The translations under genes were made by a program, and so were the position numbers. Positions 51,093-60,465 of a DNA stretch of 64,000 bases are shown piece by piece; position 1 is the stretch's first letter, and each line of letters begins with the position of its first letter. Below the pieces are notes generated by a model. That model did no database searches. It worked only from the letters and a program-made list of their open reading frames with translations, and was not told where the DNA came from. Source of the DNA: Dehalococcoidales bacterium (GTDB lineage: Bacteria > Chloroflexota > Dehalococcoidia > Dehalococcoidales > UBA2162); the NCBI GenBank assembly GCA_016932435.1, contig JAFGCW010000089.1:62001-126000 (forward strand), read 5' to 3'.

Positions 51093-52163
51093 ATGGATAT
51101 TCTGGATATGGTCCGTCTGGCAGCGGAGAAAGGCGCCTCTGATATACATTTAGTTGCCGAGGAGCCTTTACTACTGAGGATCAATGGATTAATGGAAGCG
51201 GTGGACTCAATACCACCTCTTACAGCTGAAGAAATAGATAACTGCTTAAATCAGGTCGCCACTGCTGAGCAAAGATCTGCTTTCGACCGAGATTTAGAGC
51301 TTGATATTGGTTTTGGAGTACGCGGCGTTGGAAGAATTAGGTGTAATGCAGCTAAGCAGCGTGCTTCGACCAGTCTGGTTATGCGATTACTACCATCATC
51401 AATACCTTCCATTGAAGAGTTAGGACTGCCTGAAATCTGTAAACACCTGGTAACACGACCCCGTGGGATGGTGATTATTAGCGGACCTACCGGCAGCGGT
51501 AAATCCATGACCCTTAGTTCAATGATAAATTTCCTAAATAGTAACCATAGCCGTAGAGTGGTAACAATTGAGGATCCGATAGAGTTCGTATATAAAAATG
51601 AAAAATGCACTATCACTCAAAGGGAATTAGGGAGCGATACAAAATCGTTTGCCGAAGCGCTTCGCCATGTATTAAGGCAGGATCCGGATGTTATCCTTGT
51701 CGGTGAAATGAGAGATGAGGAGACCGCCGCTGCAGCACTCACTATTGCTGAAACCGGACACTTGATTCTTACTACTGGCCACGCTCCAAGTGCTTCTCAA
51801 GCTATCGAACGTGTTATCGATATGTTTCCTCCTTATGAGCGACCAAACGTTCAATCACGACTGGCATCTCTTATTAACGGTATCTTGTGCCAGGCACTTA
51901 TTCCCACTGCTGACGGCAGTGGCAGGGTACCGGCAGTCGAGATTATGCTAGCAAACGCCGCGATAAGAAGTAATATTAGAGACGGTAAAGTATACCAATT
52001 ACCCAATACGATACTCACCAATGCTCGCCAGGGTATGATTCTCTTAGACCATGCCTTGGTAAATCTGTATAAAAATGGTACCATCACCCGTGAATCAGTG
52101 CTTGCCTTCTGTAATGACCAGGATGAAATACAAAAGAGCATTGGTACCGGGAGTTTTGTCTAG
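51093..52163 (+). CDS. pilT: Pilus retraction ATPase PilT
   Basis: The motor for pilus retraction and twitching motility. MVRLAAEKGASDIHLVAEEP is the typical N-terminal PilT segment, followed by RIRCNAAKQRASTSLVMRLL, Walker A ISGPTGSGKSMTLSSMI (about 128-144), EDPIEFVYKNEKCTITQREL and Walker B LRQDPDVILVGEMRDEETAA. The AIRxGxVxQL motif is recognisable in IRSNIRDGKVYQLPN. The length of 356 is normal. With PilB in the same operon, full extension and retraction machinery is encoded here except for pilins, prepilin peptidase and a secretin. Confidence 0.95.
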   Translation: MDILDMVRLAAEKGASDIHLVAEEPLLLRINGLMEAVDSIPPLTAEEIDNCLNQVATAEQRSAFDRDLELDIGFGVRGVGRIRCNAAKQRASTSLVMRLLPSSIPSIEELGLPEICKHLVTRPRGMVIISGPTGSGKSMTLSSMINFLNSNHSRRVVTIEDPIEFVYKNEKCTITQRELGSDTKSFAEALRHVLRQDPDVILVGEMRDEETAAAALTIAETGHLILTTGHAPSASQAIERVIDMFPPYERPNVQSRLASLINGILCQALIPTADGSGRVPAVEIMLANAAIRSNIRDGKVYQLPNTILTNARQGMILLDHALVNLYKNGTITRESVLAFCNDQDEIQKSIGTGSFV

Positions 52164-52240
52164 TAAGTATTTCATGAGAGGGTAATCGTACTGCTTTTTT
52201 CAAAACCTACCAAGTGGTCGAGTAAGACTGTACAGTTTAA

Positions 52241-53749
52241 ATGAATGCCGAGAAAACATCGGAAATTACTCTTGATATTATAAATCTCTTTGGTCTTAAC
52301 GAACAGGTTAAGGCTTTTGTGTCTCTGGTTATGGAACTCCTGGAGAGCGGGAGTTCCTGTTTGCTAATGCTCGATAGTACCGGTGAACAGTATAGTGTTG
52401 TTTCGCGTAATTCCACGGCAGGAAACAGCAGGCAAGCTAATTTAGTTATTTCCATACGGAATCCTGCGATTGAGCAGTTAACTAAAACAGGGAAAGTCAT
52501 ATTTCGGGATGATCCTGCGGCTGAACCGATTATGAAGGGACTGCTTTCAGAGGAAAACGGAGACGTAGACTTCGAAGGAATCGATATCATACTACCATTA
52601 ATAAGCGGTGACCGGTTAATAGGCATCCTTTTCATTGTGGGGAGAGATTCAGGTAACTATACATTCGAAGAATTAAGTATACTGAATGATATTGCGATCC
52701 GACTCGCTCCCGGAATAGAAAAGGAGTATTTACGTGAACAACTCAGCGAGCGTAATAGGGAATTATCCGTTCTGAACAGATGTAGTGCGATAATATCTTC
52801 GAACCTCTATATCAGCGATGTATTCCAGTCTTTTATTTTTACTCTAAAAGAAATGTTAGAAATAGAATGGGCTTCTTTAGCATTGATAGAAGAGCAGAAT
52901 CTTTGTTTTTTCGCCCTATACTCAGAGATTGGTTCGAACTGGGAGGTTGGAGACAGAATACCGGTCAAAGGAACAGCAACCGAATGGGTAACGACGTCGA
53001 GACTCCCCATGGTCGAATCCGACCTCAAGAAAGACTGCCTTTTTGTCACCGATGTTTACCACCGAAAACAAGGGATACAGTCAATTGCCTGTGCTCCTTT
53101 AATGGTGCTTAATGAGATAGCCATCGGTAGTCTTATTGTCGGAGTGAGTAAACCGAATGCTTACAATTCCAGGCAGTTAGAATTTCTCGGAGAACTGGCT
53201 GTACAAATATCCGGACCTATCCAGAACTCTCTAATGTTTGAGAAAGTATTGAAGAAGTCTCGCTATGATGAACTGACTGGTCTTTTTAACAGGCGTACGA
53301 TGGATGAACAAATAGTTACTGAGGTAAGTCGTCATTCCCGATATGGCGGGGTGTTTTCTTTGATCCTGATAGATCTTGATTCGATGAAACAGATAAATGA
53401 TCAGTATGGTCATCTCATAGGAGACGGACTTCTGTCCAGCACAGGGAATATATTGAAAGAATTCATCCGGAGTGCAGATCAAGCTTTCAGATATGGCGGC
53501 GATGAGTTTGCTGTGTTATTACCTAACACAGAAGCCAGCGGGGCTGTTGTCGTTGCCGAACGTTTAAGAGAAATAATCGGTACAAAATTAATCATAGACG
53601 ATATGACCATAACTGCCAGCTTTGGATTGGCAAGCTGGCCGGAAAATGGTCCTGAAGCCCACGATATCGTGGCTGCGGCTGATACTGCGCTTTATAAAGC
53701 CAAAAACGAAGGCGGTAACAGGAGTTATTACGAGACATCTGTAAGCTGA
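52241..53749 (+). CDS. GAF-GGDEF diguanylate cyclase (502 aa)
   Basis: It makes cyclic di-GMP from two GTP. The first region (about 15-165) looks like a GAF-type sensor, a second GAF covers about 175-335 (VLKEMLEIEWASLALIEEQN onward), and the GGDEF domain starts near 340 (YDELTGLFNRRTMDEQI). The active-site GGDEF is intact at 419-423 (RYGGDEFAVLLPN), and an inhibitory RxxD site (RSAD) lies five residues before it. There is no membrane helix, so it is cytoplasmic. It follows pilT by 77 bases and probably adjusts pilus function, which c-di-GMP controls in many bacteria. Confidence 0.93.
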   Translation: MNAEKTSEITLDIINLFGLNEQVKAFVSLVMELLESGSSCLLMLDSTGEQYSVVSRNSTAGNSRQANLVISIRNPAIEQLTKTGKVIFRDDPAAEPIMKGLLSEENGDVDFEGIDIILPLISGDRLIGILFIVGRDSGNYTFEELSILNDIAIRLAPGIEKEYLREQLSERNRELSVLNRCSAIISSNLYISDVFQSFIFTLKEMLEIEWASLALIEEQNLCFFALYSEIGSNWEVGDRIPVKGTATEWVTTSRLPMVESDLKKDCLFVTDVYHRKQGIQSIACAPLMVLNEIAIGSLIVGVSKPNAYNSRQLEFLGELAVQISGPIQNSLMFEKVLKKSRYDELTGLFNRRTMDEQIVTEVSRHSRYGGVFSLILIDLDSMKQINDQYGHLIGDGLLSSTGNILKEFIRSADQAFRYGGDEFAVLLPNTEASGAVVVAERLREIIGTKLIIDDMTITASFGLASWPENGPEAHDIVAAADTALYKAKNEGGNRSYYETSVS

Positions 53750-53880
53750 ATGGTAGTATCTCAAAATAACCATAACAGACATACCATCAAACCGATTTTT
53801 ACTTGAAAATCACTCCAGTTTTTTATAAAATAACTTCCGGATGCGTACAGTAAAAAGACCGTTTACAGGAGAAAGTCCGG

Positions 53881-55017
53881 TTGGCAGATAAGCTGAGACT
53901 TTCCACAGTTCTTAAAATTCTTCTTGTATTCGCTTTACTTTACATATTTCTAATCGGTATAAAATTTACGGGTATTTCGTTCAAGCTGTTCGGTAAGGAT
54001 TTTGCCGAACAGCTTATTAGTTTATACTCCAATCCCTTCGCTGGTTTATTTACCGGGATACTTGTCACCAGTATTATCCAGAGTTCTTCGACCACAACTT
54101 CATTAATAGTGGGGCTTGCCGGTAGTGGCATTATATCCATAGAAGCTGCAATCCCGATGATTATGGGAGCGAACATGGGCACAACGATAACAAATGTCCT
54201 TGTTTCTCTCACCTTTATTACAAGAAAGGAAGACTTCAGGAGGGCATTTACCGCTGCCACTATGCATGATTTCTTTAATGTATTTACAATCGTGGTATTC
54301 CTTCCTCTAGAACTTGCTTTCCACATAATAGAAAAGTCGGCGGTGTTCCTTACAGATATTTTTCAAAATGTCGGTGGTGTTACCTTTACAAGCCCATTGA
54401 AGGTAATCATCGATCCGGTGACAAAAGGATTTCAGCATTTTCTGTCCGATACTCTTGGAGCTTCGGATATTGTCGTTGGCGTTGTTCTGCTGGTACTTGC
54501 AGTTGTACTGGTAGTTCTTTCTTTGATATACCTGGTAAAAATTATGCGTTCCCTGGTTATTAATACCACGGAACAGGTAATCGACAGGTATATATTCAGG
54601 AATACTTTTACTGCATTTATACTTGGGATGCTATTAACAGCCGTGGTTCAGAGCAGTTCGGTTACTACCTCGATGATAGTTCCCCTGGTGGCTGCTGGTT
54701 TCCTCGGGCTTAATCGCGCCTATCCATATACACTCGGAGCGAATATCGGAACAACGATAACGGCCATACTCGCTTCACTGGCTGTAATTAGCTCCGATGA
54801 TGGCGGTGTGGGAAACACAACGGGGTTAACTGTTGCTTTTTGTCACCTTATGTTCAATATTTATGGTACAATCATATTTTTACCGTTACGGAAATTACCT
54901 ATATATTGCGCAACAAAGCTTGGAAACCTGGCTGCAGAGTCGAAAAAATGGGCATTTATCTTTGTAGTTGGTATATTTTTTCTTCTACCGTTGCTGATAT
55001 TATTCATCACTCGGTAG
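53881..55017 (+). CDS. Na/Pi cotransporter family protein (NptA/YjbB-like)
   Basis: An integral membrane phosphate transporter with the two inverted QSSS repeats of the family: IIQSSSTTTSLIVGLAGSG (about 66-84) and VVQSSSVTTSMIVPLVAAG (about 257-275). Each is followed by a GANxGTTIT motif (MGANMGTTITNVL, LGANIGTTITAIL). About eight to nine helices are visible. The start is TTG 53881, with GGAGAAAGTCCGG as ribosome site. A PhoU-like gene follows 34 bases downstream, where other family members have a fused PhoU domain. It imports or exports phosphate driven by sodium. Confidence 0.92.
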   Translation: MADKLRLSTVLKILLVFALLYIFLIGIKFTGISFKLFGKDFAEQLISLYSNPFAGLFTGILVTSIIQSSSTTTSLIVGLAGSGIISIEAAIPMIMGANMGTTITNVLVSLTFITRKEDFRRAFTAATMHDFFNVFTIVVFLPLELAFHIIEKSAVFLTDIFQNVGGVTFTSPLKVIIDPVTKGFQHFLSDTLGASDIVVGVVLLVLAVVLVVLSLIYLVKIMRSLVINTTEQVIDRYIFRNTFTAFILGMLLTAVVQSSSVTTSMIVPLVAAGFLGLNRAYPYTLGANIGTTITAILASLAVISSDDGGVGNTTGLTVAFCHLMFNIYGTIIFLPLRKLPIYCATKLGNLAAESKKWAFIFVVGIFFLLPLLILFITR

Positions 55018-55051
55018 GAAATGACGATACATACCGTGAGGTGCTGAACAG

Positions 55052-55723
55052 ATGACTAGTGAAATTGTAAATATGCTGAGAGGTTCAAATCTTGTAAAAA
55101 AAGCGATTACCTTGTTTATTAAAATGATAAATGGAGATGAGTACCTGTATAACGAATCGTGGAGAGTTATAACCACAGAAGATACGATAGATCGAATTCC
55201 TCAGTCTTTTTACGATAAAGACATCGAGGTGAACAACCAGGAAAAAGAGATTCGCAGACTCCTGTTCGAACACCTGTCAATTCGCCCCGGACATGATACC
55301 TCCGGCTGCCTGGCTCTCATGAGCTTAATCAAAGATGCAGAAAGAATAGGAGACTATTCCAAGAATATATTTGAAGCCGGTATCCTCCATGGAGGTAATA
55401 TCAGGGATATAAAGTTTTACGAAAGGATGATACCGACTCAAAAAACGATCTCGGATAGTTTTCCTGTCCTGGCGAAGGCATTTAAGAATTCCGATATTAA
55501 ACTTGCAGAGGAGATTTTGAAAAACTATACGCCTATTAAACGTGATTGCGATAAGATACTCAATGAGCTCTTTGAGCAGGAAGTATCGCCTAATGAGGCT
55601 GTCGTGACAGCTATGCTGTCACGTTATTTCAAGCGAATAAACTCTCATGTCAGCAACATCGCTTCCGGAATCGTCTATCCGTTGAATGAGATCGACTTTG
55701 TAAGGGGAGATATCCTGGAGTAG
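55052..55723 (+). CDS. PhoU-like helical protein (223 aa)
   Basis: An all-helical protein with the PhoU-type pattern in its central part (EKEIRRLLFEHLSIRPGHDT, LIKDAERIGDYSKNIFEAGI), where the D/E-x-x-R-x-x-D/N signature sits. Two PhoU-type repeats of about 100 residues are likely. It starts just after the Na/Pi cotransporter gene and probably regulates it, replacing the fused PhoU domain of NptA-like proteins. It is less likely to be the Pho-regulon PhoU because no pst genes lie near. Confidence 0.85.
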   Translation: MTSEIVNMLRGSNLVKKAITLFIKMINGDEYLYNESWRVITTEDTIDRIPQSFYDKDIEVNNQEKEIRRLLFEHLSIRPGHDTSGCLALMSLIKDAERIGDYSKNIFEAGILHGGNIRDIKFYERMIPTQKTISDSFPVLAKAFKNSDIKLAEEILKNYTPIKRDCDKILNELFEQEVSPNEAVVTAMLSRYFKRINSHVSNIASGIVYPLNEIDFVRGDILE

Positions 55724-55817
55724 AGTGGTTTACCACAATCACTAAAGTCTAGATGTATTTGGGAGTTACGGCTTACAAGTGTTACACTATCATTAAATAA
55801 TAACGGATGGTAAACAC

Positions 55818-57020
55818 TTGAAAGCTGAAATTATATCAATAGGTACAGAGATCCTTCTTGGCGAGATTACCGATACAAACGCCGCATATATCGCAGGCCG
55901 GCTGCCATTCCTGGGTATAGACCTGTTCTGGATATCGCAGGTCGGAGACAATAAAGCCCGTATTATTGAAATTCTTGAACGTGCCTGGAACCGTTCCGAC
56001 ATTATTTTTATCACCGGTGGACTCGGTCCTACGGCAGATGACGTTACCCGTGAATCCATTGCCGAGATGCTGGGCGAGGAGATGGAAATAAATCCCGACC
56101 TGGAAAAGACACTGCGTGATAGATTCGGTCGCTATGGTTTCGATATGCCATTAAGTAATCTCAAGCAGGCAACTATTATTCCGTCAGCTCAATCTATCCC
56201 TAATCCTGCCGGTACCGCTCCGGGCTGGTGGATAGAAAAAGACAATCGCACTCTTATCACTATGCCCGGTCCTCCTCGGGAACTGAATGTCGTATGGCAG
56301 GAAACCGTTCAACCCAGGCTGGAAGAACAGGCTGAGTCAGTGCTTGTTACCAGGACGTTTAAGACGTTCGGTTATTCGGAAGGCGGTGCCGGAGAAATGG
56401 TTGCCGATATGCTTGCCGCTTCCAATCCAACCCTGGGAATTTATGCTAAGCCCGATGGTATTCACTTACGGCTGGCAGCAAAAGCTAATTCTTTTGAAGA
56501 GGCTGAGAAGATGCTTGCCGAAAGCGATAAACGCATCAGGGAAATTATGGAAGGCCATATCTGGGGAACGGATAACGATACTCTTGAGATTCTCGTAGGT
56601 AATCTATTAACTGAAAAGGGATTGACTCTTGCCGTGATGGAGGATTCCCACGGTGGTACTCTTACTTCTACCTTCAATGATATTCCGGAAAGCGGTAAGT
56701 TTTTCAAAGGGGGGCTGCTTGCCGGAACTGATTTGTCGATGACCGCTTTCGGCGTAAATCTCGATACTGTAAATAATGGCACCGGAGAAGAACTGGTGTG
56801 CGCAATGGCCGAATCAGCCAGGAATATCCTGGAAGCCGATATCGGAATCGGTACTGCCGGAACTGACGAGGTAACAAAGGATAATCCAATGGGCACAACC
56901 TATATCGGAATCGCAGATTCTTCAGGTAGCAGGGCTGTAAGCAGACCTCGAAGGCGGCAATATGTAACCGCCACCATTCTTTTTGAACTTCGTGAGTCAC
57001 TTCTTAATAAATCAGGCTAG
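55818..57020 (+). CDS. CinA-like protein with degenerate C-terminal deamidase domain
   Basis: The N-terminal MoCF-type domain (1-170) is well preserved: KAEIISIGTEILLGEITDTN, FITGGLGPTADDVTRESIAE, and NPAGTAPGWW...MPGPPRE. A middle domain follows. The C-terminal CinA/PncC domain (about 260-400) is altered: the usual AESCTGG is MEDSHGG, and the PGSSxxFxxGxxxYS...K region reads PESGKFFKGGLLAGTD. The catalytic Ser, Tyr and Lys of nicotinamide-nucleotide amidase are therefore missing. The pyrophosphatase activity of the N-terminal half may remain. The TTG start at 55818 lacks a strong ribosome site. The site-2 protease gene follows 10 bases downstream. Confidence 0.88.
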   Translation: MKAEIISIGTEILLGEITDTNAAYIAGRLPFLGIDLFWISQVGDNKARIIEILERAWNRSDIIFITGGLGPTADDVTRESIAEMLGEEMEINPDLEKTLRDRFGRYGFDMPLSNLKQATIIPSAQSIPNPAGTAPGWWIEKDNRTLITMPGPPRELNVVWQETVQPRLEEQAESVLVTRTFKTFGYSEGGAGEMVADMLAASNPTLGIYAKPDGIHLRLAAKANSFEEAEKMLAESDKRIREIMEGHIWGTDNDTLEILVGNLLTEKGLTLAVMEDSHGGTLTSTFNDIPESGKFFKGGLLAGTDLSMTAFGVNLDTVNNGTGEELVCAMAESARNILEADIGIGTAGTDEVTKDNPMGTTYIGIADSSGSRAVSRPRRRQYVTATILFELRESLLNKSG

Positions 57021-57030
57021 ATAATCTGCT

Positions 57031-57816
57031 ATGAACAGGACATTCTATATCGGCAGACTCTTCGGAATCGAATTCAGGCTTCACTTTACCTGGTTTATTA
57101 TATTTTTCCTGGTAACATTGCTGCTCGTAGAACCGAACTACGATCGCTGGTTTTACTGGCTGCTCGGGATAGGTACCAGCCTGTTGTTTTTCGCGTCTGT
57201 GCTTGCTCATGAACTTGCCCATAGCCTGGTCGGACGGGCTAACGGCATTCCGATATCGAATATCACCCTGTTTATTTTCGGTGGCGTAGCCGTAATGAAA
57301 CACGAAGCCGGGAAACCGGGTGCTGAATTCAGAATGGCTATTGCCGGACCACTCTGCAGCCTAGTTATCGGCGGCATCTTCGGCCTGTTACTGTTGATCC
57401 CGGGAGTGAATGGTCCGGTGGCAATGATGATCACCTGGCTGGCAATAATGAACGGAATCCTGGCAGTGTTCAATCTTATTCCCGGTTTTCCGCTGGATGG
57501 CGGACGTGTTTTACGGTCGGCAATATGGAGAGCTACCGGAAGCTACCTCGTTGCTAGCCGGATTGCCACCTGGATAGGGCAGGGATTTGGGTACCTGCTG
57601 ATTTTTGCCGGTATTTTAATTATAATAATACGTCCGTTTGACATGACCTGGTTCGACGGACTATGGATTGCATTCATCGGCTGGTTCCTGTCAAGCAGCG
57701 CTTCGGCCAGCTATCGTCAGATTATTAGACAGGAAACTCCCAGACCTTCAAATGATATAGAGTTACCTTCTGACGACTATACGGTACTGCCCCATGAAGG
57801 TGAGAAAAAAGACTGA
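57031..57816 (+). CDS. Site-2 protease family (M50) membrane metalloprotease
   Basis: The zinc-binding motif HELAH (60-64, within VLAHELAHSLVGRANG) and the second motif NLIPGFPLDGGRVL with D156 are present, along with GGVAVMKHEAGKPG and RMAIAGPLCSLVIGG. About six membrane helices are seen. The length of 261 is the short form without PDZ or CBS domains. It cleaves membrane-embedded substrates; which ones is unknown. The stop codon overlaps the next start, so the two are translated together. Confidence 0.92.
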   Translation: MNRTFYIGRLFGIEFRLHFTWFIIFFLVTLLLVEPNYDRWFYWLLGIGTSLLFFASVLAHELAHSLVGRANGIPISNITLFIFGGVAVMKHEAGKPGAEFRMAIAGPLCSLVIGGIFGLLLLIPGVNGPVAMMITWLAIMNGILAVFNLIPGFPLDGGRVLRSAIWRATGSYLVASRIATWIGQGFGYLLIFAGILIIIIRPFDMTWFDGLWIAFIGWFLSSSASASYRQIIRQETPRPSNDIELPSDDYTVLPHEGEKKD

Positions 57817-58400
57817 TGCTGCTTTTCGGACATGTCGGCATCACTGCGGGGGCAGCCAGGCTAACTGATGTTGCATTTCTTCCTGAAGTATTACAACAAA
57901 ACAGGTCAGGATTCAGATACCGAATAGCGTCCGTGTTACGTTATTTCAGAGACGCATCCGGAAACCTGGATTACCGGATGATCATTGTTGGTTCCATGCT
58001 TCCGGATATCATTGACAAGCCACTTTTCCTTCTTTTCAGCGAAAGTGGGTTATTTACCGGTCGCAGTCATGCCCATACATTGATTTTTGCGGCGTTATTA
58101 CTTTCTGCGGGAATACTAAGCAGGAAGTCATGGTTGCTTACTCTTGCCCTGGCGAATTTTACCCACCTCATTCTGGACTCGCTCTGGGAAAATCCGGAAA
58201 TACTGTTATGGCCATTTCTGGGAGGGTTTGAACCGTACGAAGCCGAAGGATGGTTCTCTGATATATGGTATAACCTGACACATTTACCTGAGATATATAT
58301 TCCGGAAATCATCGGGCTGATAGTAACTGGTTTCCTGGCGTATAAAATAGTAAAGATCATGGGAATAAACAGGTTTATCAGGCAGGGTGTCATAGGTTAG
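57816..58400 (+). CDS. DUF457/YdjM-like membrane-bound metal-dependent hydrolase family protein
   Basis: A 194-residue membrane protein with MLLFGHVGITAGAARL, MLPDIIDKPLF, GRSHAHTLIFAALLL and ALANFTHLILDSLWENPE. The His and Asp residues at these positions (FGH, PDxxDKP, HxH, HLxLD) are the family's putative metal site, shared with YdjM/YvsG-like proteins. Function is not established for the family. It overlaps the site-2 protease stop by one base and precedes a flavoprotein gene. Confidence 0.8.
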   Translation: MLLFGHVGITAGAARLTDVAFLPEVLQQNRSGFRYRIASVLRYFRDASGNLDYRMIIVGSMLPDIIDKPLFLLFSESGLFTGRSHAHTLIFAALLLSAGILSRKSWLLTLALANFTHLILDSLWENPEILLWPFLGGFEPYEAEGWFSDIWYNLTHLPEIYIPEIIGLIVTGFLAYKIVKIMGINRFIRQGVIG

Positions 58401-58427
58401 AACAATGTAATTAACAGGAGATGTTGA

Positions 58428-59609
58428 TTGTACGATGTTGCGGTAATAGGTGCCGGTCCGGCAGGTGGCAGGATAGCCTGCAGAATGGCTGATTATGGCT
58501 ATCGTGTGGTTGTTATTGAAAAGAAAGAATACCTGGGTGAACCTGTATGCTGTACCGGAATTGTCAGCAGCGAATGCGTGGCAGACTTTGCCATACCGGA
58601 AACAGTTATTTACAGAGAAGCAAACAGCGCCACCGTATATTCACCTTCAGGGAAAAAACTCCATGTAGAAAGGAAGAAACTTCAGGCATATATCGTCGAT
58701 CGTGCGGCTTTGAACGTTTTACTCTCTGAACGGGCAATGGAACAAGGGGCTGAATATATTCTTGGCAGTCGCGTTTCCGGAATAATGAGGAAACCGGATA
58801 GGGTAATTATCGAAACGGGTCATGAGAGATCGAAGAATATATTGGAGTCGCGCGTTGTGGTAATCGCTTCCGGATTCGGTTCAGACCTTCCCGAACAGGT
58901 AGGCTTTAAACCAGTTAATGATTTCGCGATGGGAGTACAGGCGGAAGTAGAAACTGATGGAGTAGAAGAAGTCGAAGTCTTTACCGGTCAACGTATCGCG
59001 CCGGGCTTTTTCGCCTGGCTGGTACCCACCGTACCAGGACGAGGTCTGGCCGGGCTAGTCGCCAGGAATCGAACCGGGTATTACATGGAGAATTTTTTAA
59101 CAATGCTGGCTGAACAGAGAAAAATTATTGCAGGCAGTTATGAAAAACGTTTTGAGGGGCTCGCCTTGAACATGCTGACCAGGACAAGTTCGGAACGTGC
59201 ACTTGTCGTGGGAAGTGCTGCAGGCCAGGTAAAACCTGCTACCGGTGGGGGAGTATATTACGGCATGATATGTGCCGATATTGCCGCTGACAATTTGCAT
59301 CGGGTACTGGAAAGTGATAACCTGACTGCTGGGAGTCTGGTATCATATGACAGACAGTGGAAGAAGGTATTGGGACGCGAGATAAGATTAGGCCACTGGG
59401 GCCGAAATTTATTTGAACGACTGAGTGATAACCGGATTGACAAGATATTTGACATAATAACATCCAGCGGCACCGATAAAGCACTGCTCGAAAACGATGA
59501 TATCAAATTTGACTCGCACGGTTCGGTAATACTTAATCTGATAGGACATGAAGCTTTAACGAGGTCTTTCAGAGCCGTTAAGCTGCCTTTCCCGTCGAGT
59601 AAGAAATGA
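58428..59609 (+). CDS. Geranylgeranyl-reductase-family FAD-dependent oxidoreductase
   Basis: The FAD-binding motif VIGAGPAGGRIACRM (6-20) is at the N-terminus. PVCCTGIVSSECV, near residue 40, is typical of the family, and VVGSAAGQVKPATGGGVYYG lies in the GD-like region near 270. Family members reduce geranylgeranyl chains or archaeal-type lipids, or act on other isoprenoids such as menaquinone tails. The exact substrate is unknown. It links by theme to dxs in the same window. The TTG start at 58428 is supported by ACAGGAGATGTTGA. Confidence 0.85.
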   Translation: MYDVAVIGAGPAGGRIACRMADYGYRVVVIEKKEYLGEPVCCTGIVSSECVADFAIPETVIYREANSATVYSPSGKKLHVERKKLQAYIVDRAALNVLLSERAMEQGAEYILGSRVSGIMRKPDRVIIETGHERSKNILESRVVVIASGFGSDLPEQVGFKPVNDFAMGVQAEVETDGVEEVEVFTGQRIAPGFFAWLVPTVPGRGLAGLVARNRTGYYMENFLTMLAEQRKIIAGSYEKRFEGLALNMLTRTSSERALVVGSAAGQVKPATGGGVYYGMICADIAADNLHRVLESDNLTAGSLVSYDRQWKKVLGREIRLGHWGRNLFERLSDNRIDKIFDIITSSGTDKALLENDDIKFDSHGSVILNLIGHEALTRSFRAVKLPFPSSKK

Positions 59610-59636
59610 CAGATAAATTATCCCGGAGGTATTTAA

Positions 59637-60437
59637 ATGAGTGACCCGAATCCTAATCTTGGCGAAGCTGCCAGTATATATTTAGCCAGTATTTCTGTAG
59701 AGAAACGAACCGTAAGTCAGCAGGAAATATACAGGTTTAATCGATGGTTTGGGCGGGATCGGCTTTTTAACAACATTAGACCTTCGGAAATTGACAACTA
59801 TGCCGAGCAGGCGTCACGAAGTGATGCCGGACATGCTGACAAACTGGCTCTGGTCAGGGCTTTTCTCAGCTATGCCACGAAAAAGGGATGGAGTGAGATC
59901 AACCTGGGATCTCACCTGAAAGCTAAAAAAGGAAAGACGCGATCAACTCCAACAGGTAGAAAAGAGAATATTGAACCTATATCCGTAACAAAGGTAGGAT
60001 ATGAAAAACTCCAGGCTGAATTATCATCATTAAAAGACCAGCGTCAGGAAGCAATCGAGGAGATGACGAAAGCAGCGGCGGACAAGGACTTCCGGGAAAA
60101 TGCTCCGCTTCATGCCGCCAGGGAAAAACGCGGGATGATCGAAGGGCGTATTATTGAAATTGAAGCGACTCTCAACGCTGCGGAGATAGTCGATGAAAAA
60201 AGTCAGTCATCAGTGGGAGTTGGTATAGGTAAAACCTTCGTACTTGCAGACCCCGAAAAAGCGATTGAGATGCGTTATACACTTGTCGGTCCCAGGGAAG
60301 CGGATCCTGCAAACAACAGGATATCCAGCGTGTCGCCTATAGGTAAAGCCGTTCTGGGTAAGCAGAAAGGCGATATGGTAGAAATAAATGCTCCGTCTGG
60401 AAAAATAAGATATCAGCTTAAGGAAATAGAAGGGTAG
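59637..60437 (+). CDS. GreA-type transcript cleavage factor with integrase SAM-like N-terminal domain
   Basis: Residues about 5-95 look like the core-binding (SAM-like) domain of tyrosine recombinases: ASIYLASISVEKRTVSQQEI, YRFNRWFGRD, RPSEIDNYAEQ, KLALVRAFLSYATKKGW. Residues about 110-266 are GreA: the coiled coil with tip residues DKDFRENAPLHAAREK, where the two acidic residues needed for transcript cleavage are kept (D and E). The C-terminal FKBP-like domain has YTLVGPREADPANNRISSVS and GKQKGDMVEINAPSGKIRYQ. It should act on stalled RNA polymerase; the N-terminal domain may bind DNA. No catalytic recombinase domain is present. The ribosome site CCCGGAGGTATTTAA is strong. Confidence 0.88.
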   Translation: MSDPNPNLGEAASIYLASISVEKRTVSQQEIYRFNRWFGRDRLFNNIRPSEIDNYAEQASRSDAGHADKLALVRAFLSYATKKGWSEINLGSHLKAKKGKTRSTPTGRKENIEPISVTKVGYEKLQAELSSLKDQRQEAIEEMTKAAADKDFRENAPLHAAREKRGMIEGRIIEIEATLNAAEIVDEKSQSSVGVGIGKTFVLADPEKAIEMRYTLVGPREADPANNRISSVSPIGKAVLGKQKGDMVEINAPSGKIRYQLKEIEG

Positions 60438-60465
60438 TCACTGCTATTTCCAAAATGTACAGAAC

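Noticed and set aside
59637..59930. Site-specific recombinase or integrated element
   Set aside because: Only the core-binding-like domain is present, directly fused to GreA; there is no catalytic domain, attachment site or phage gene.
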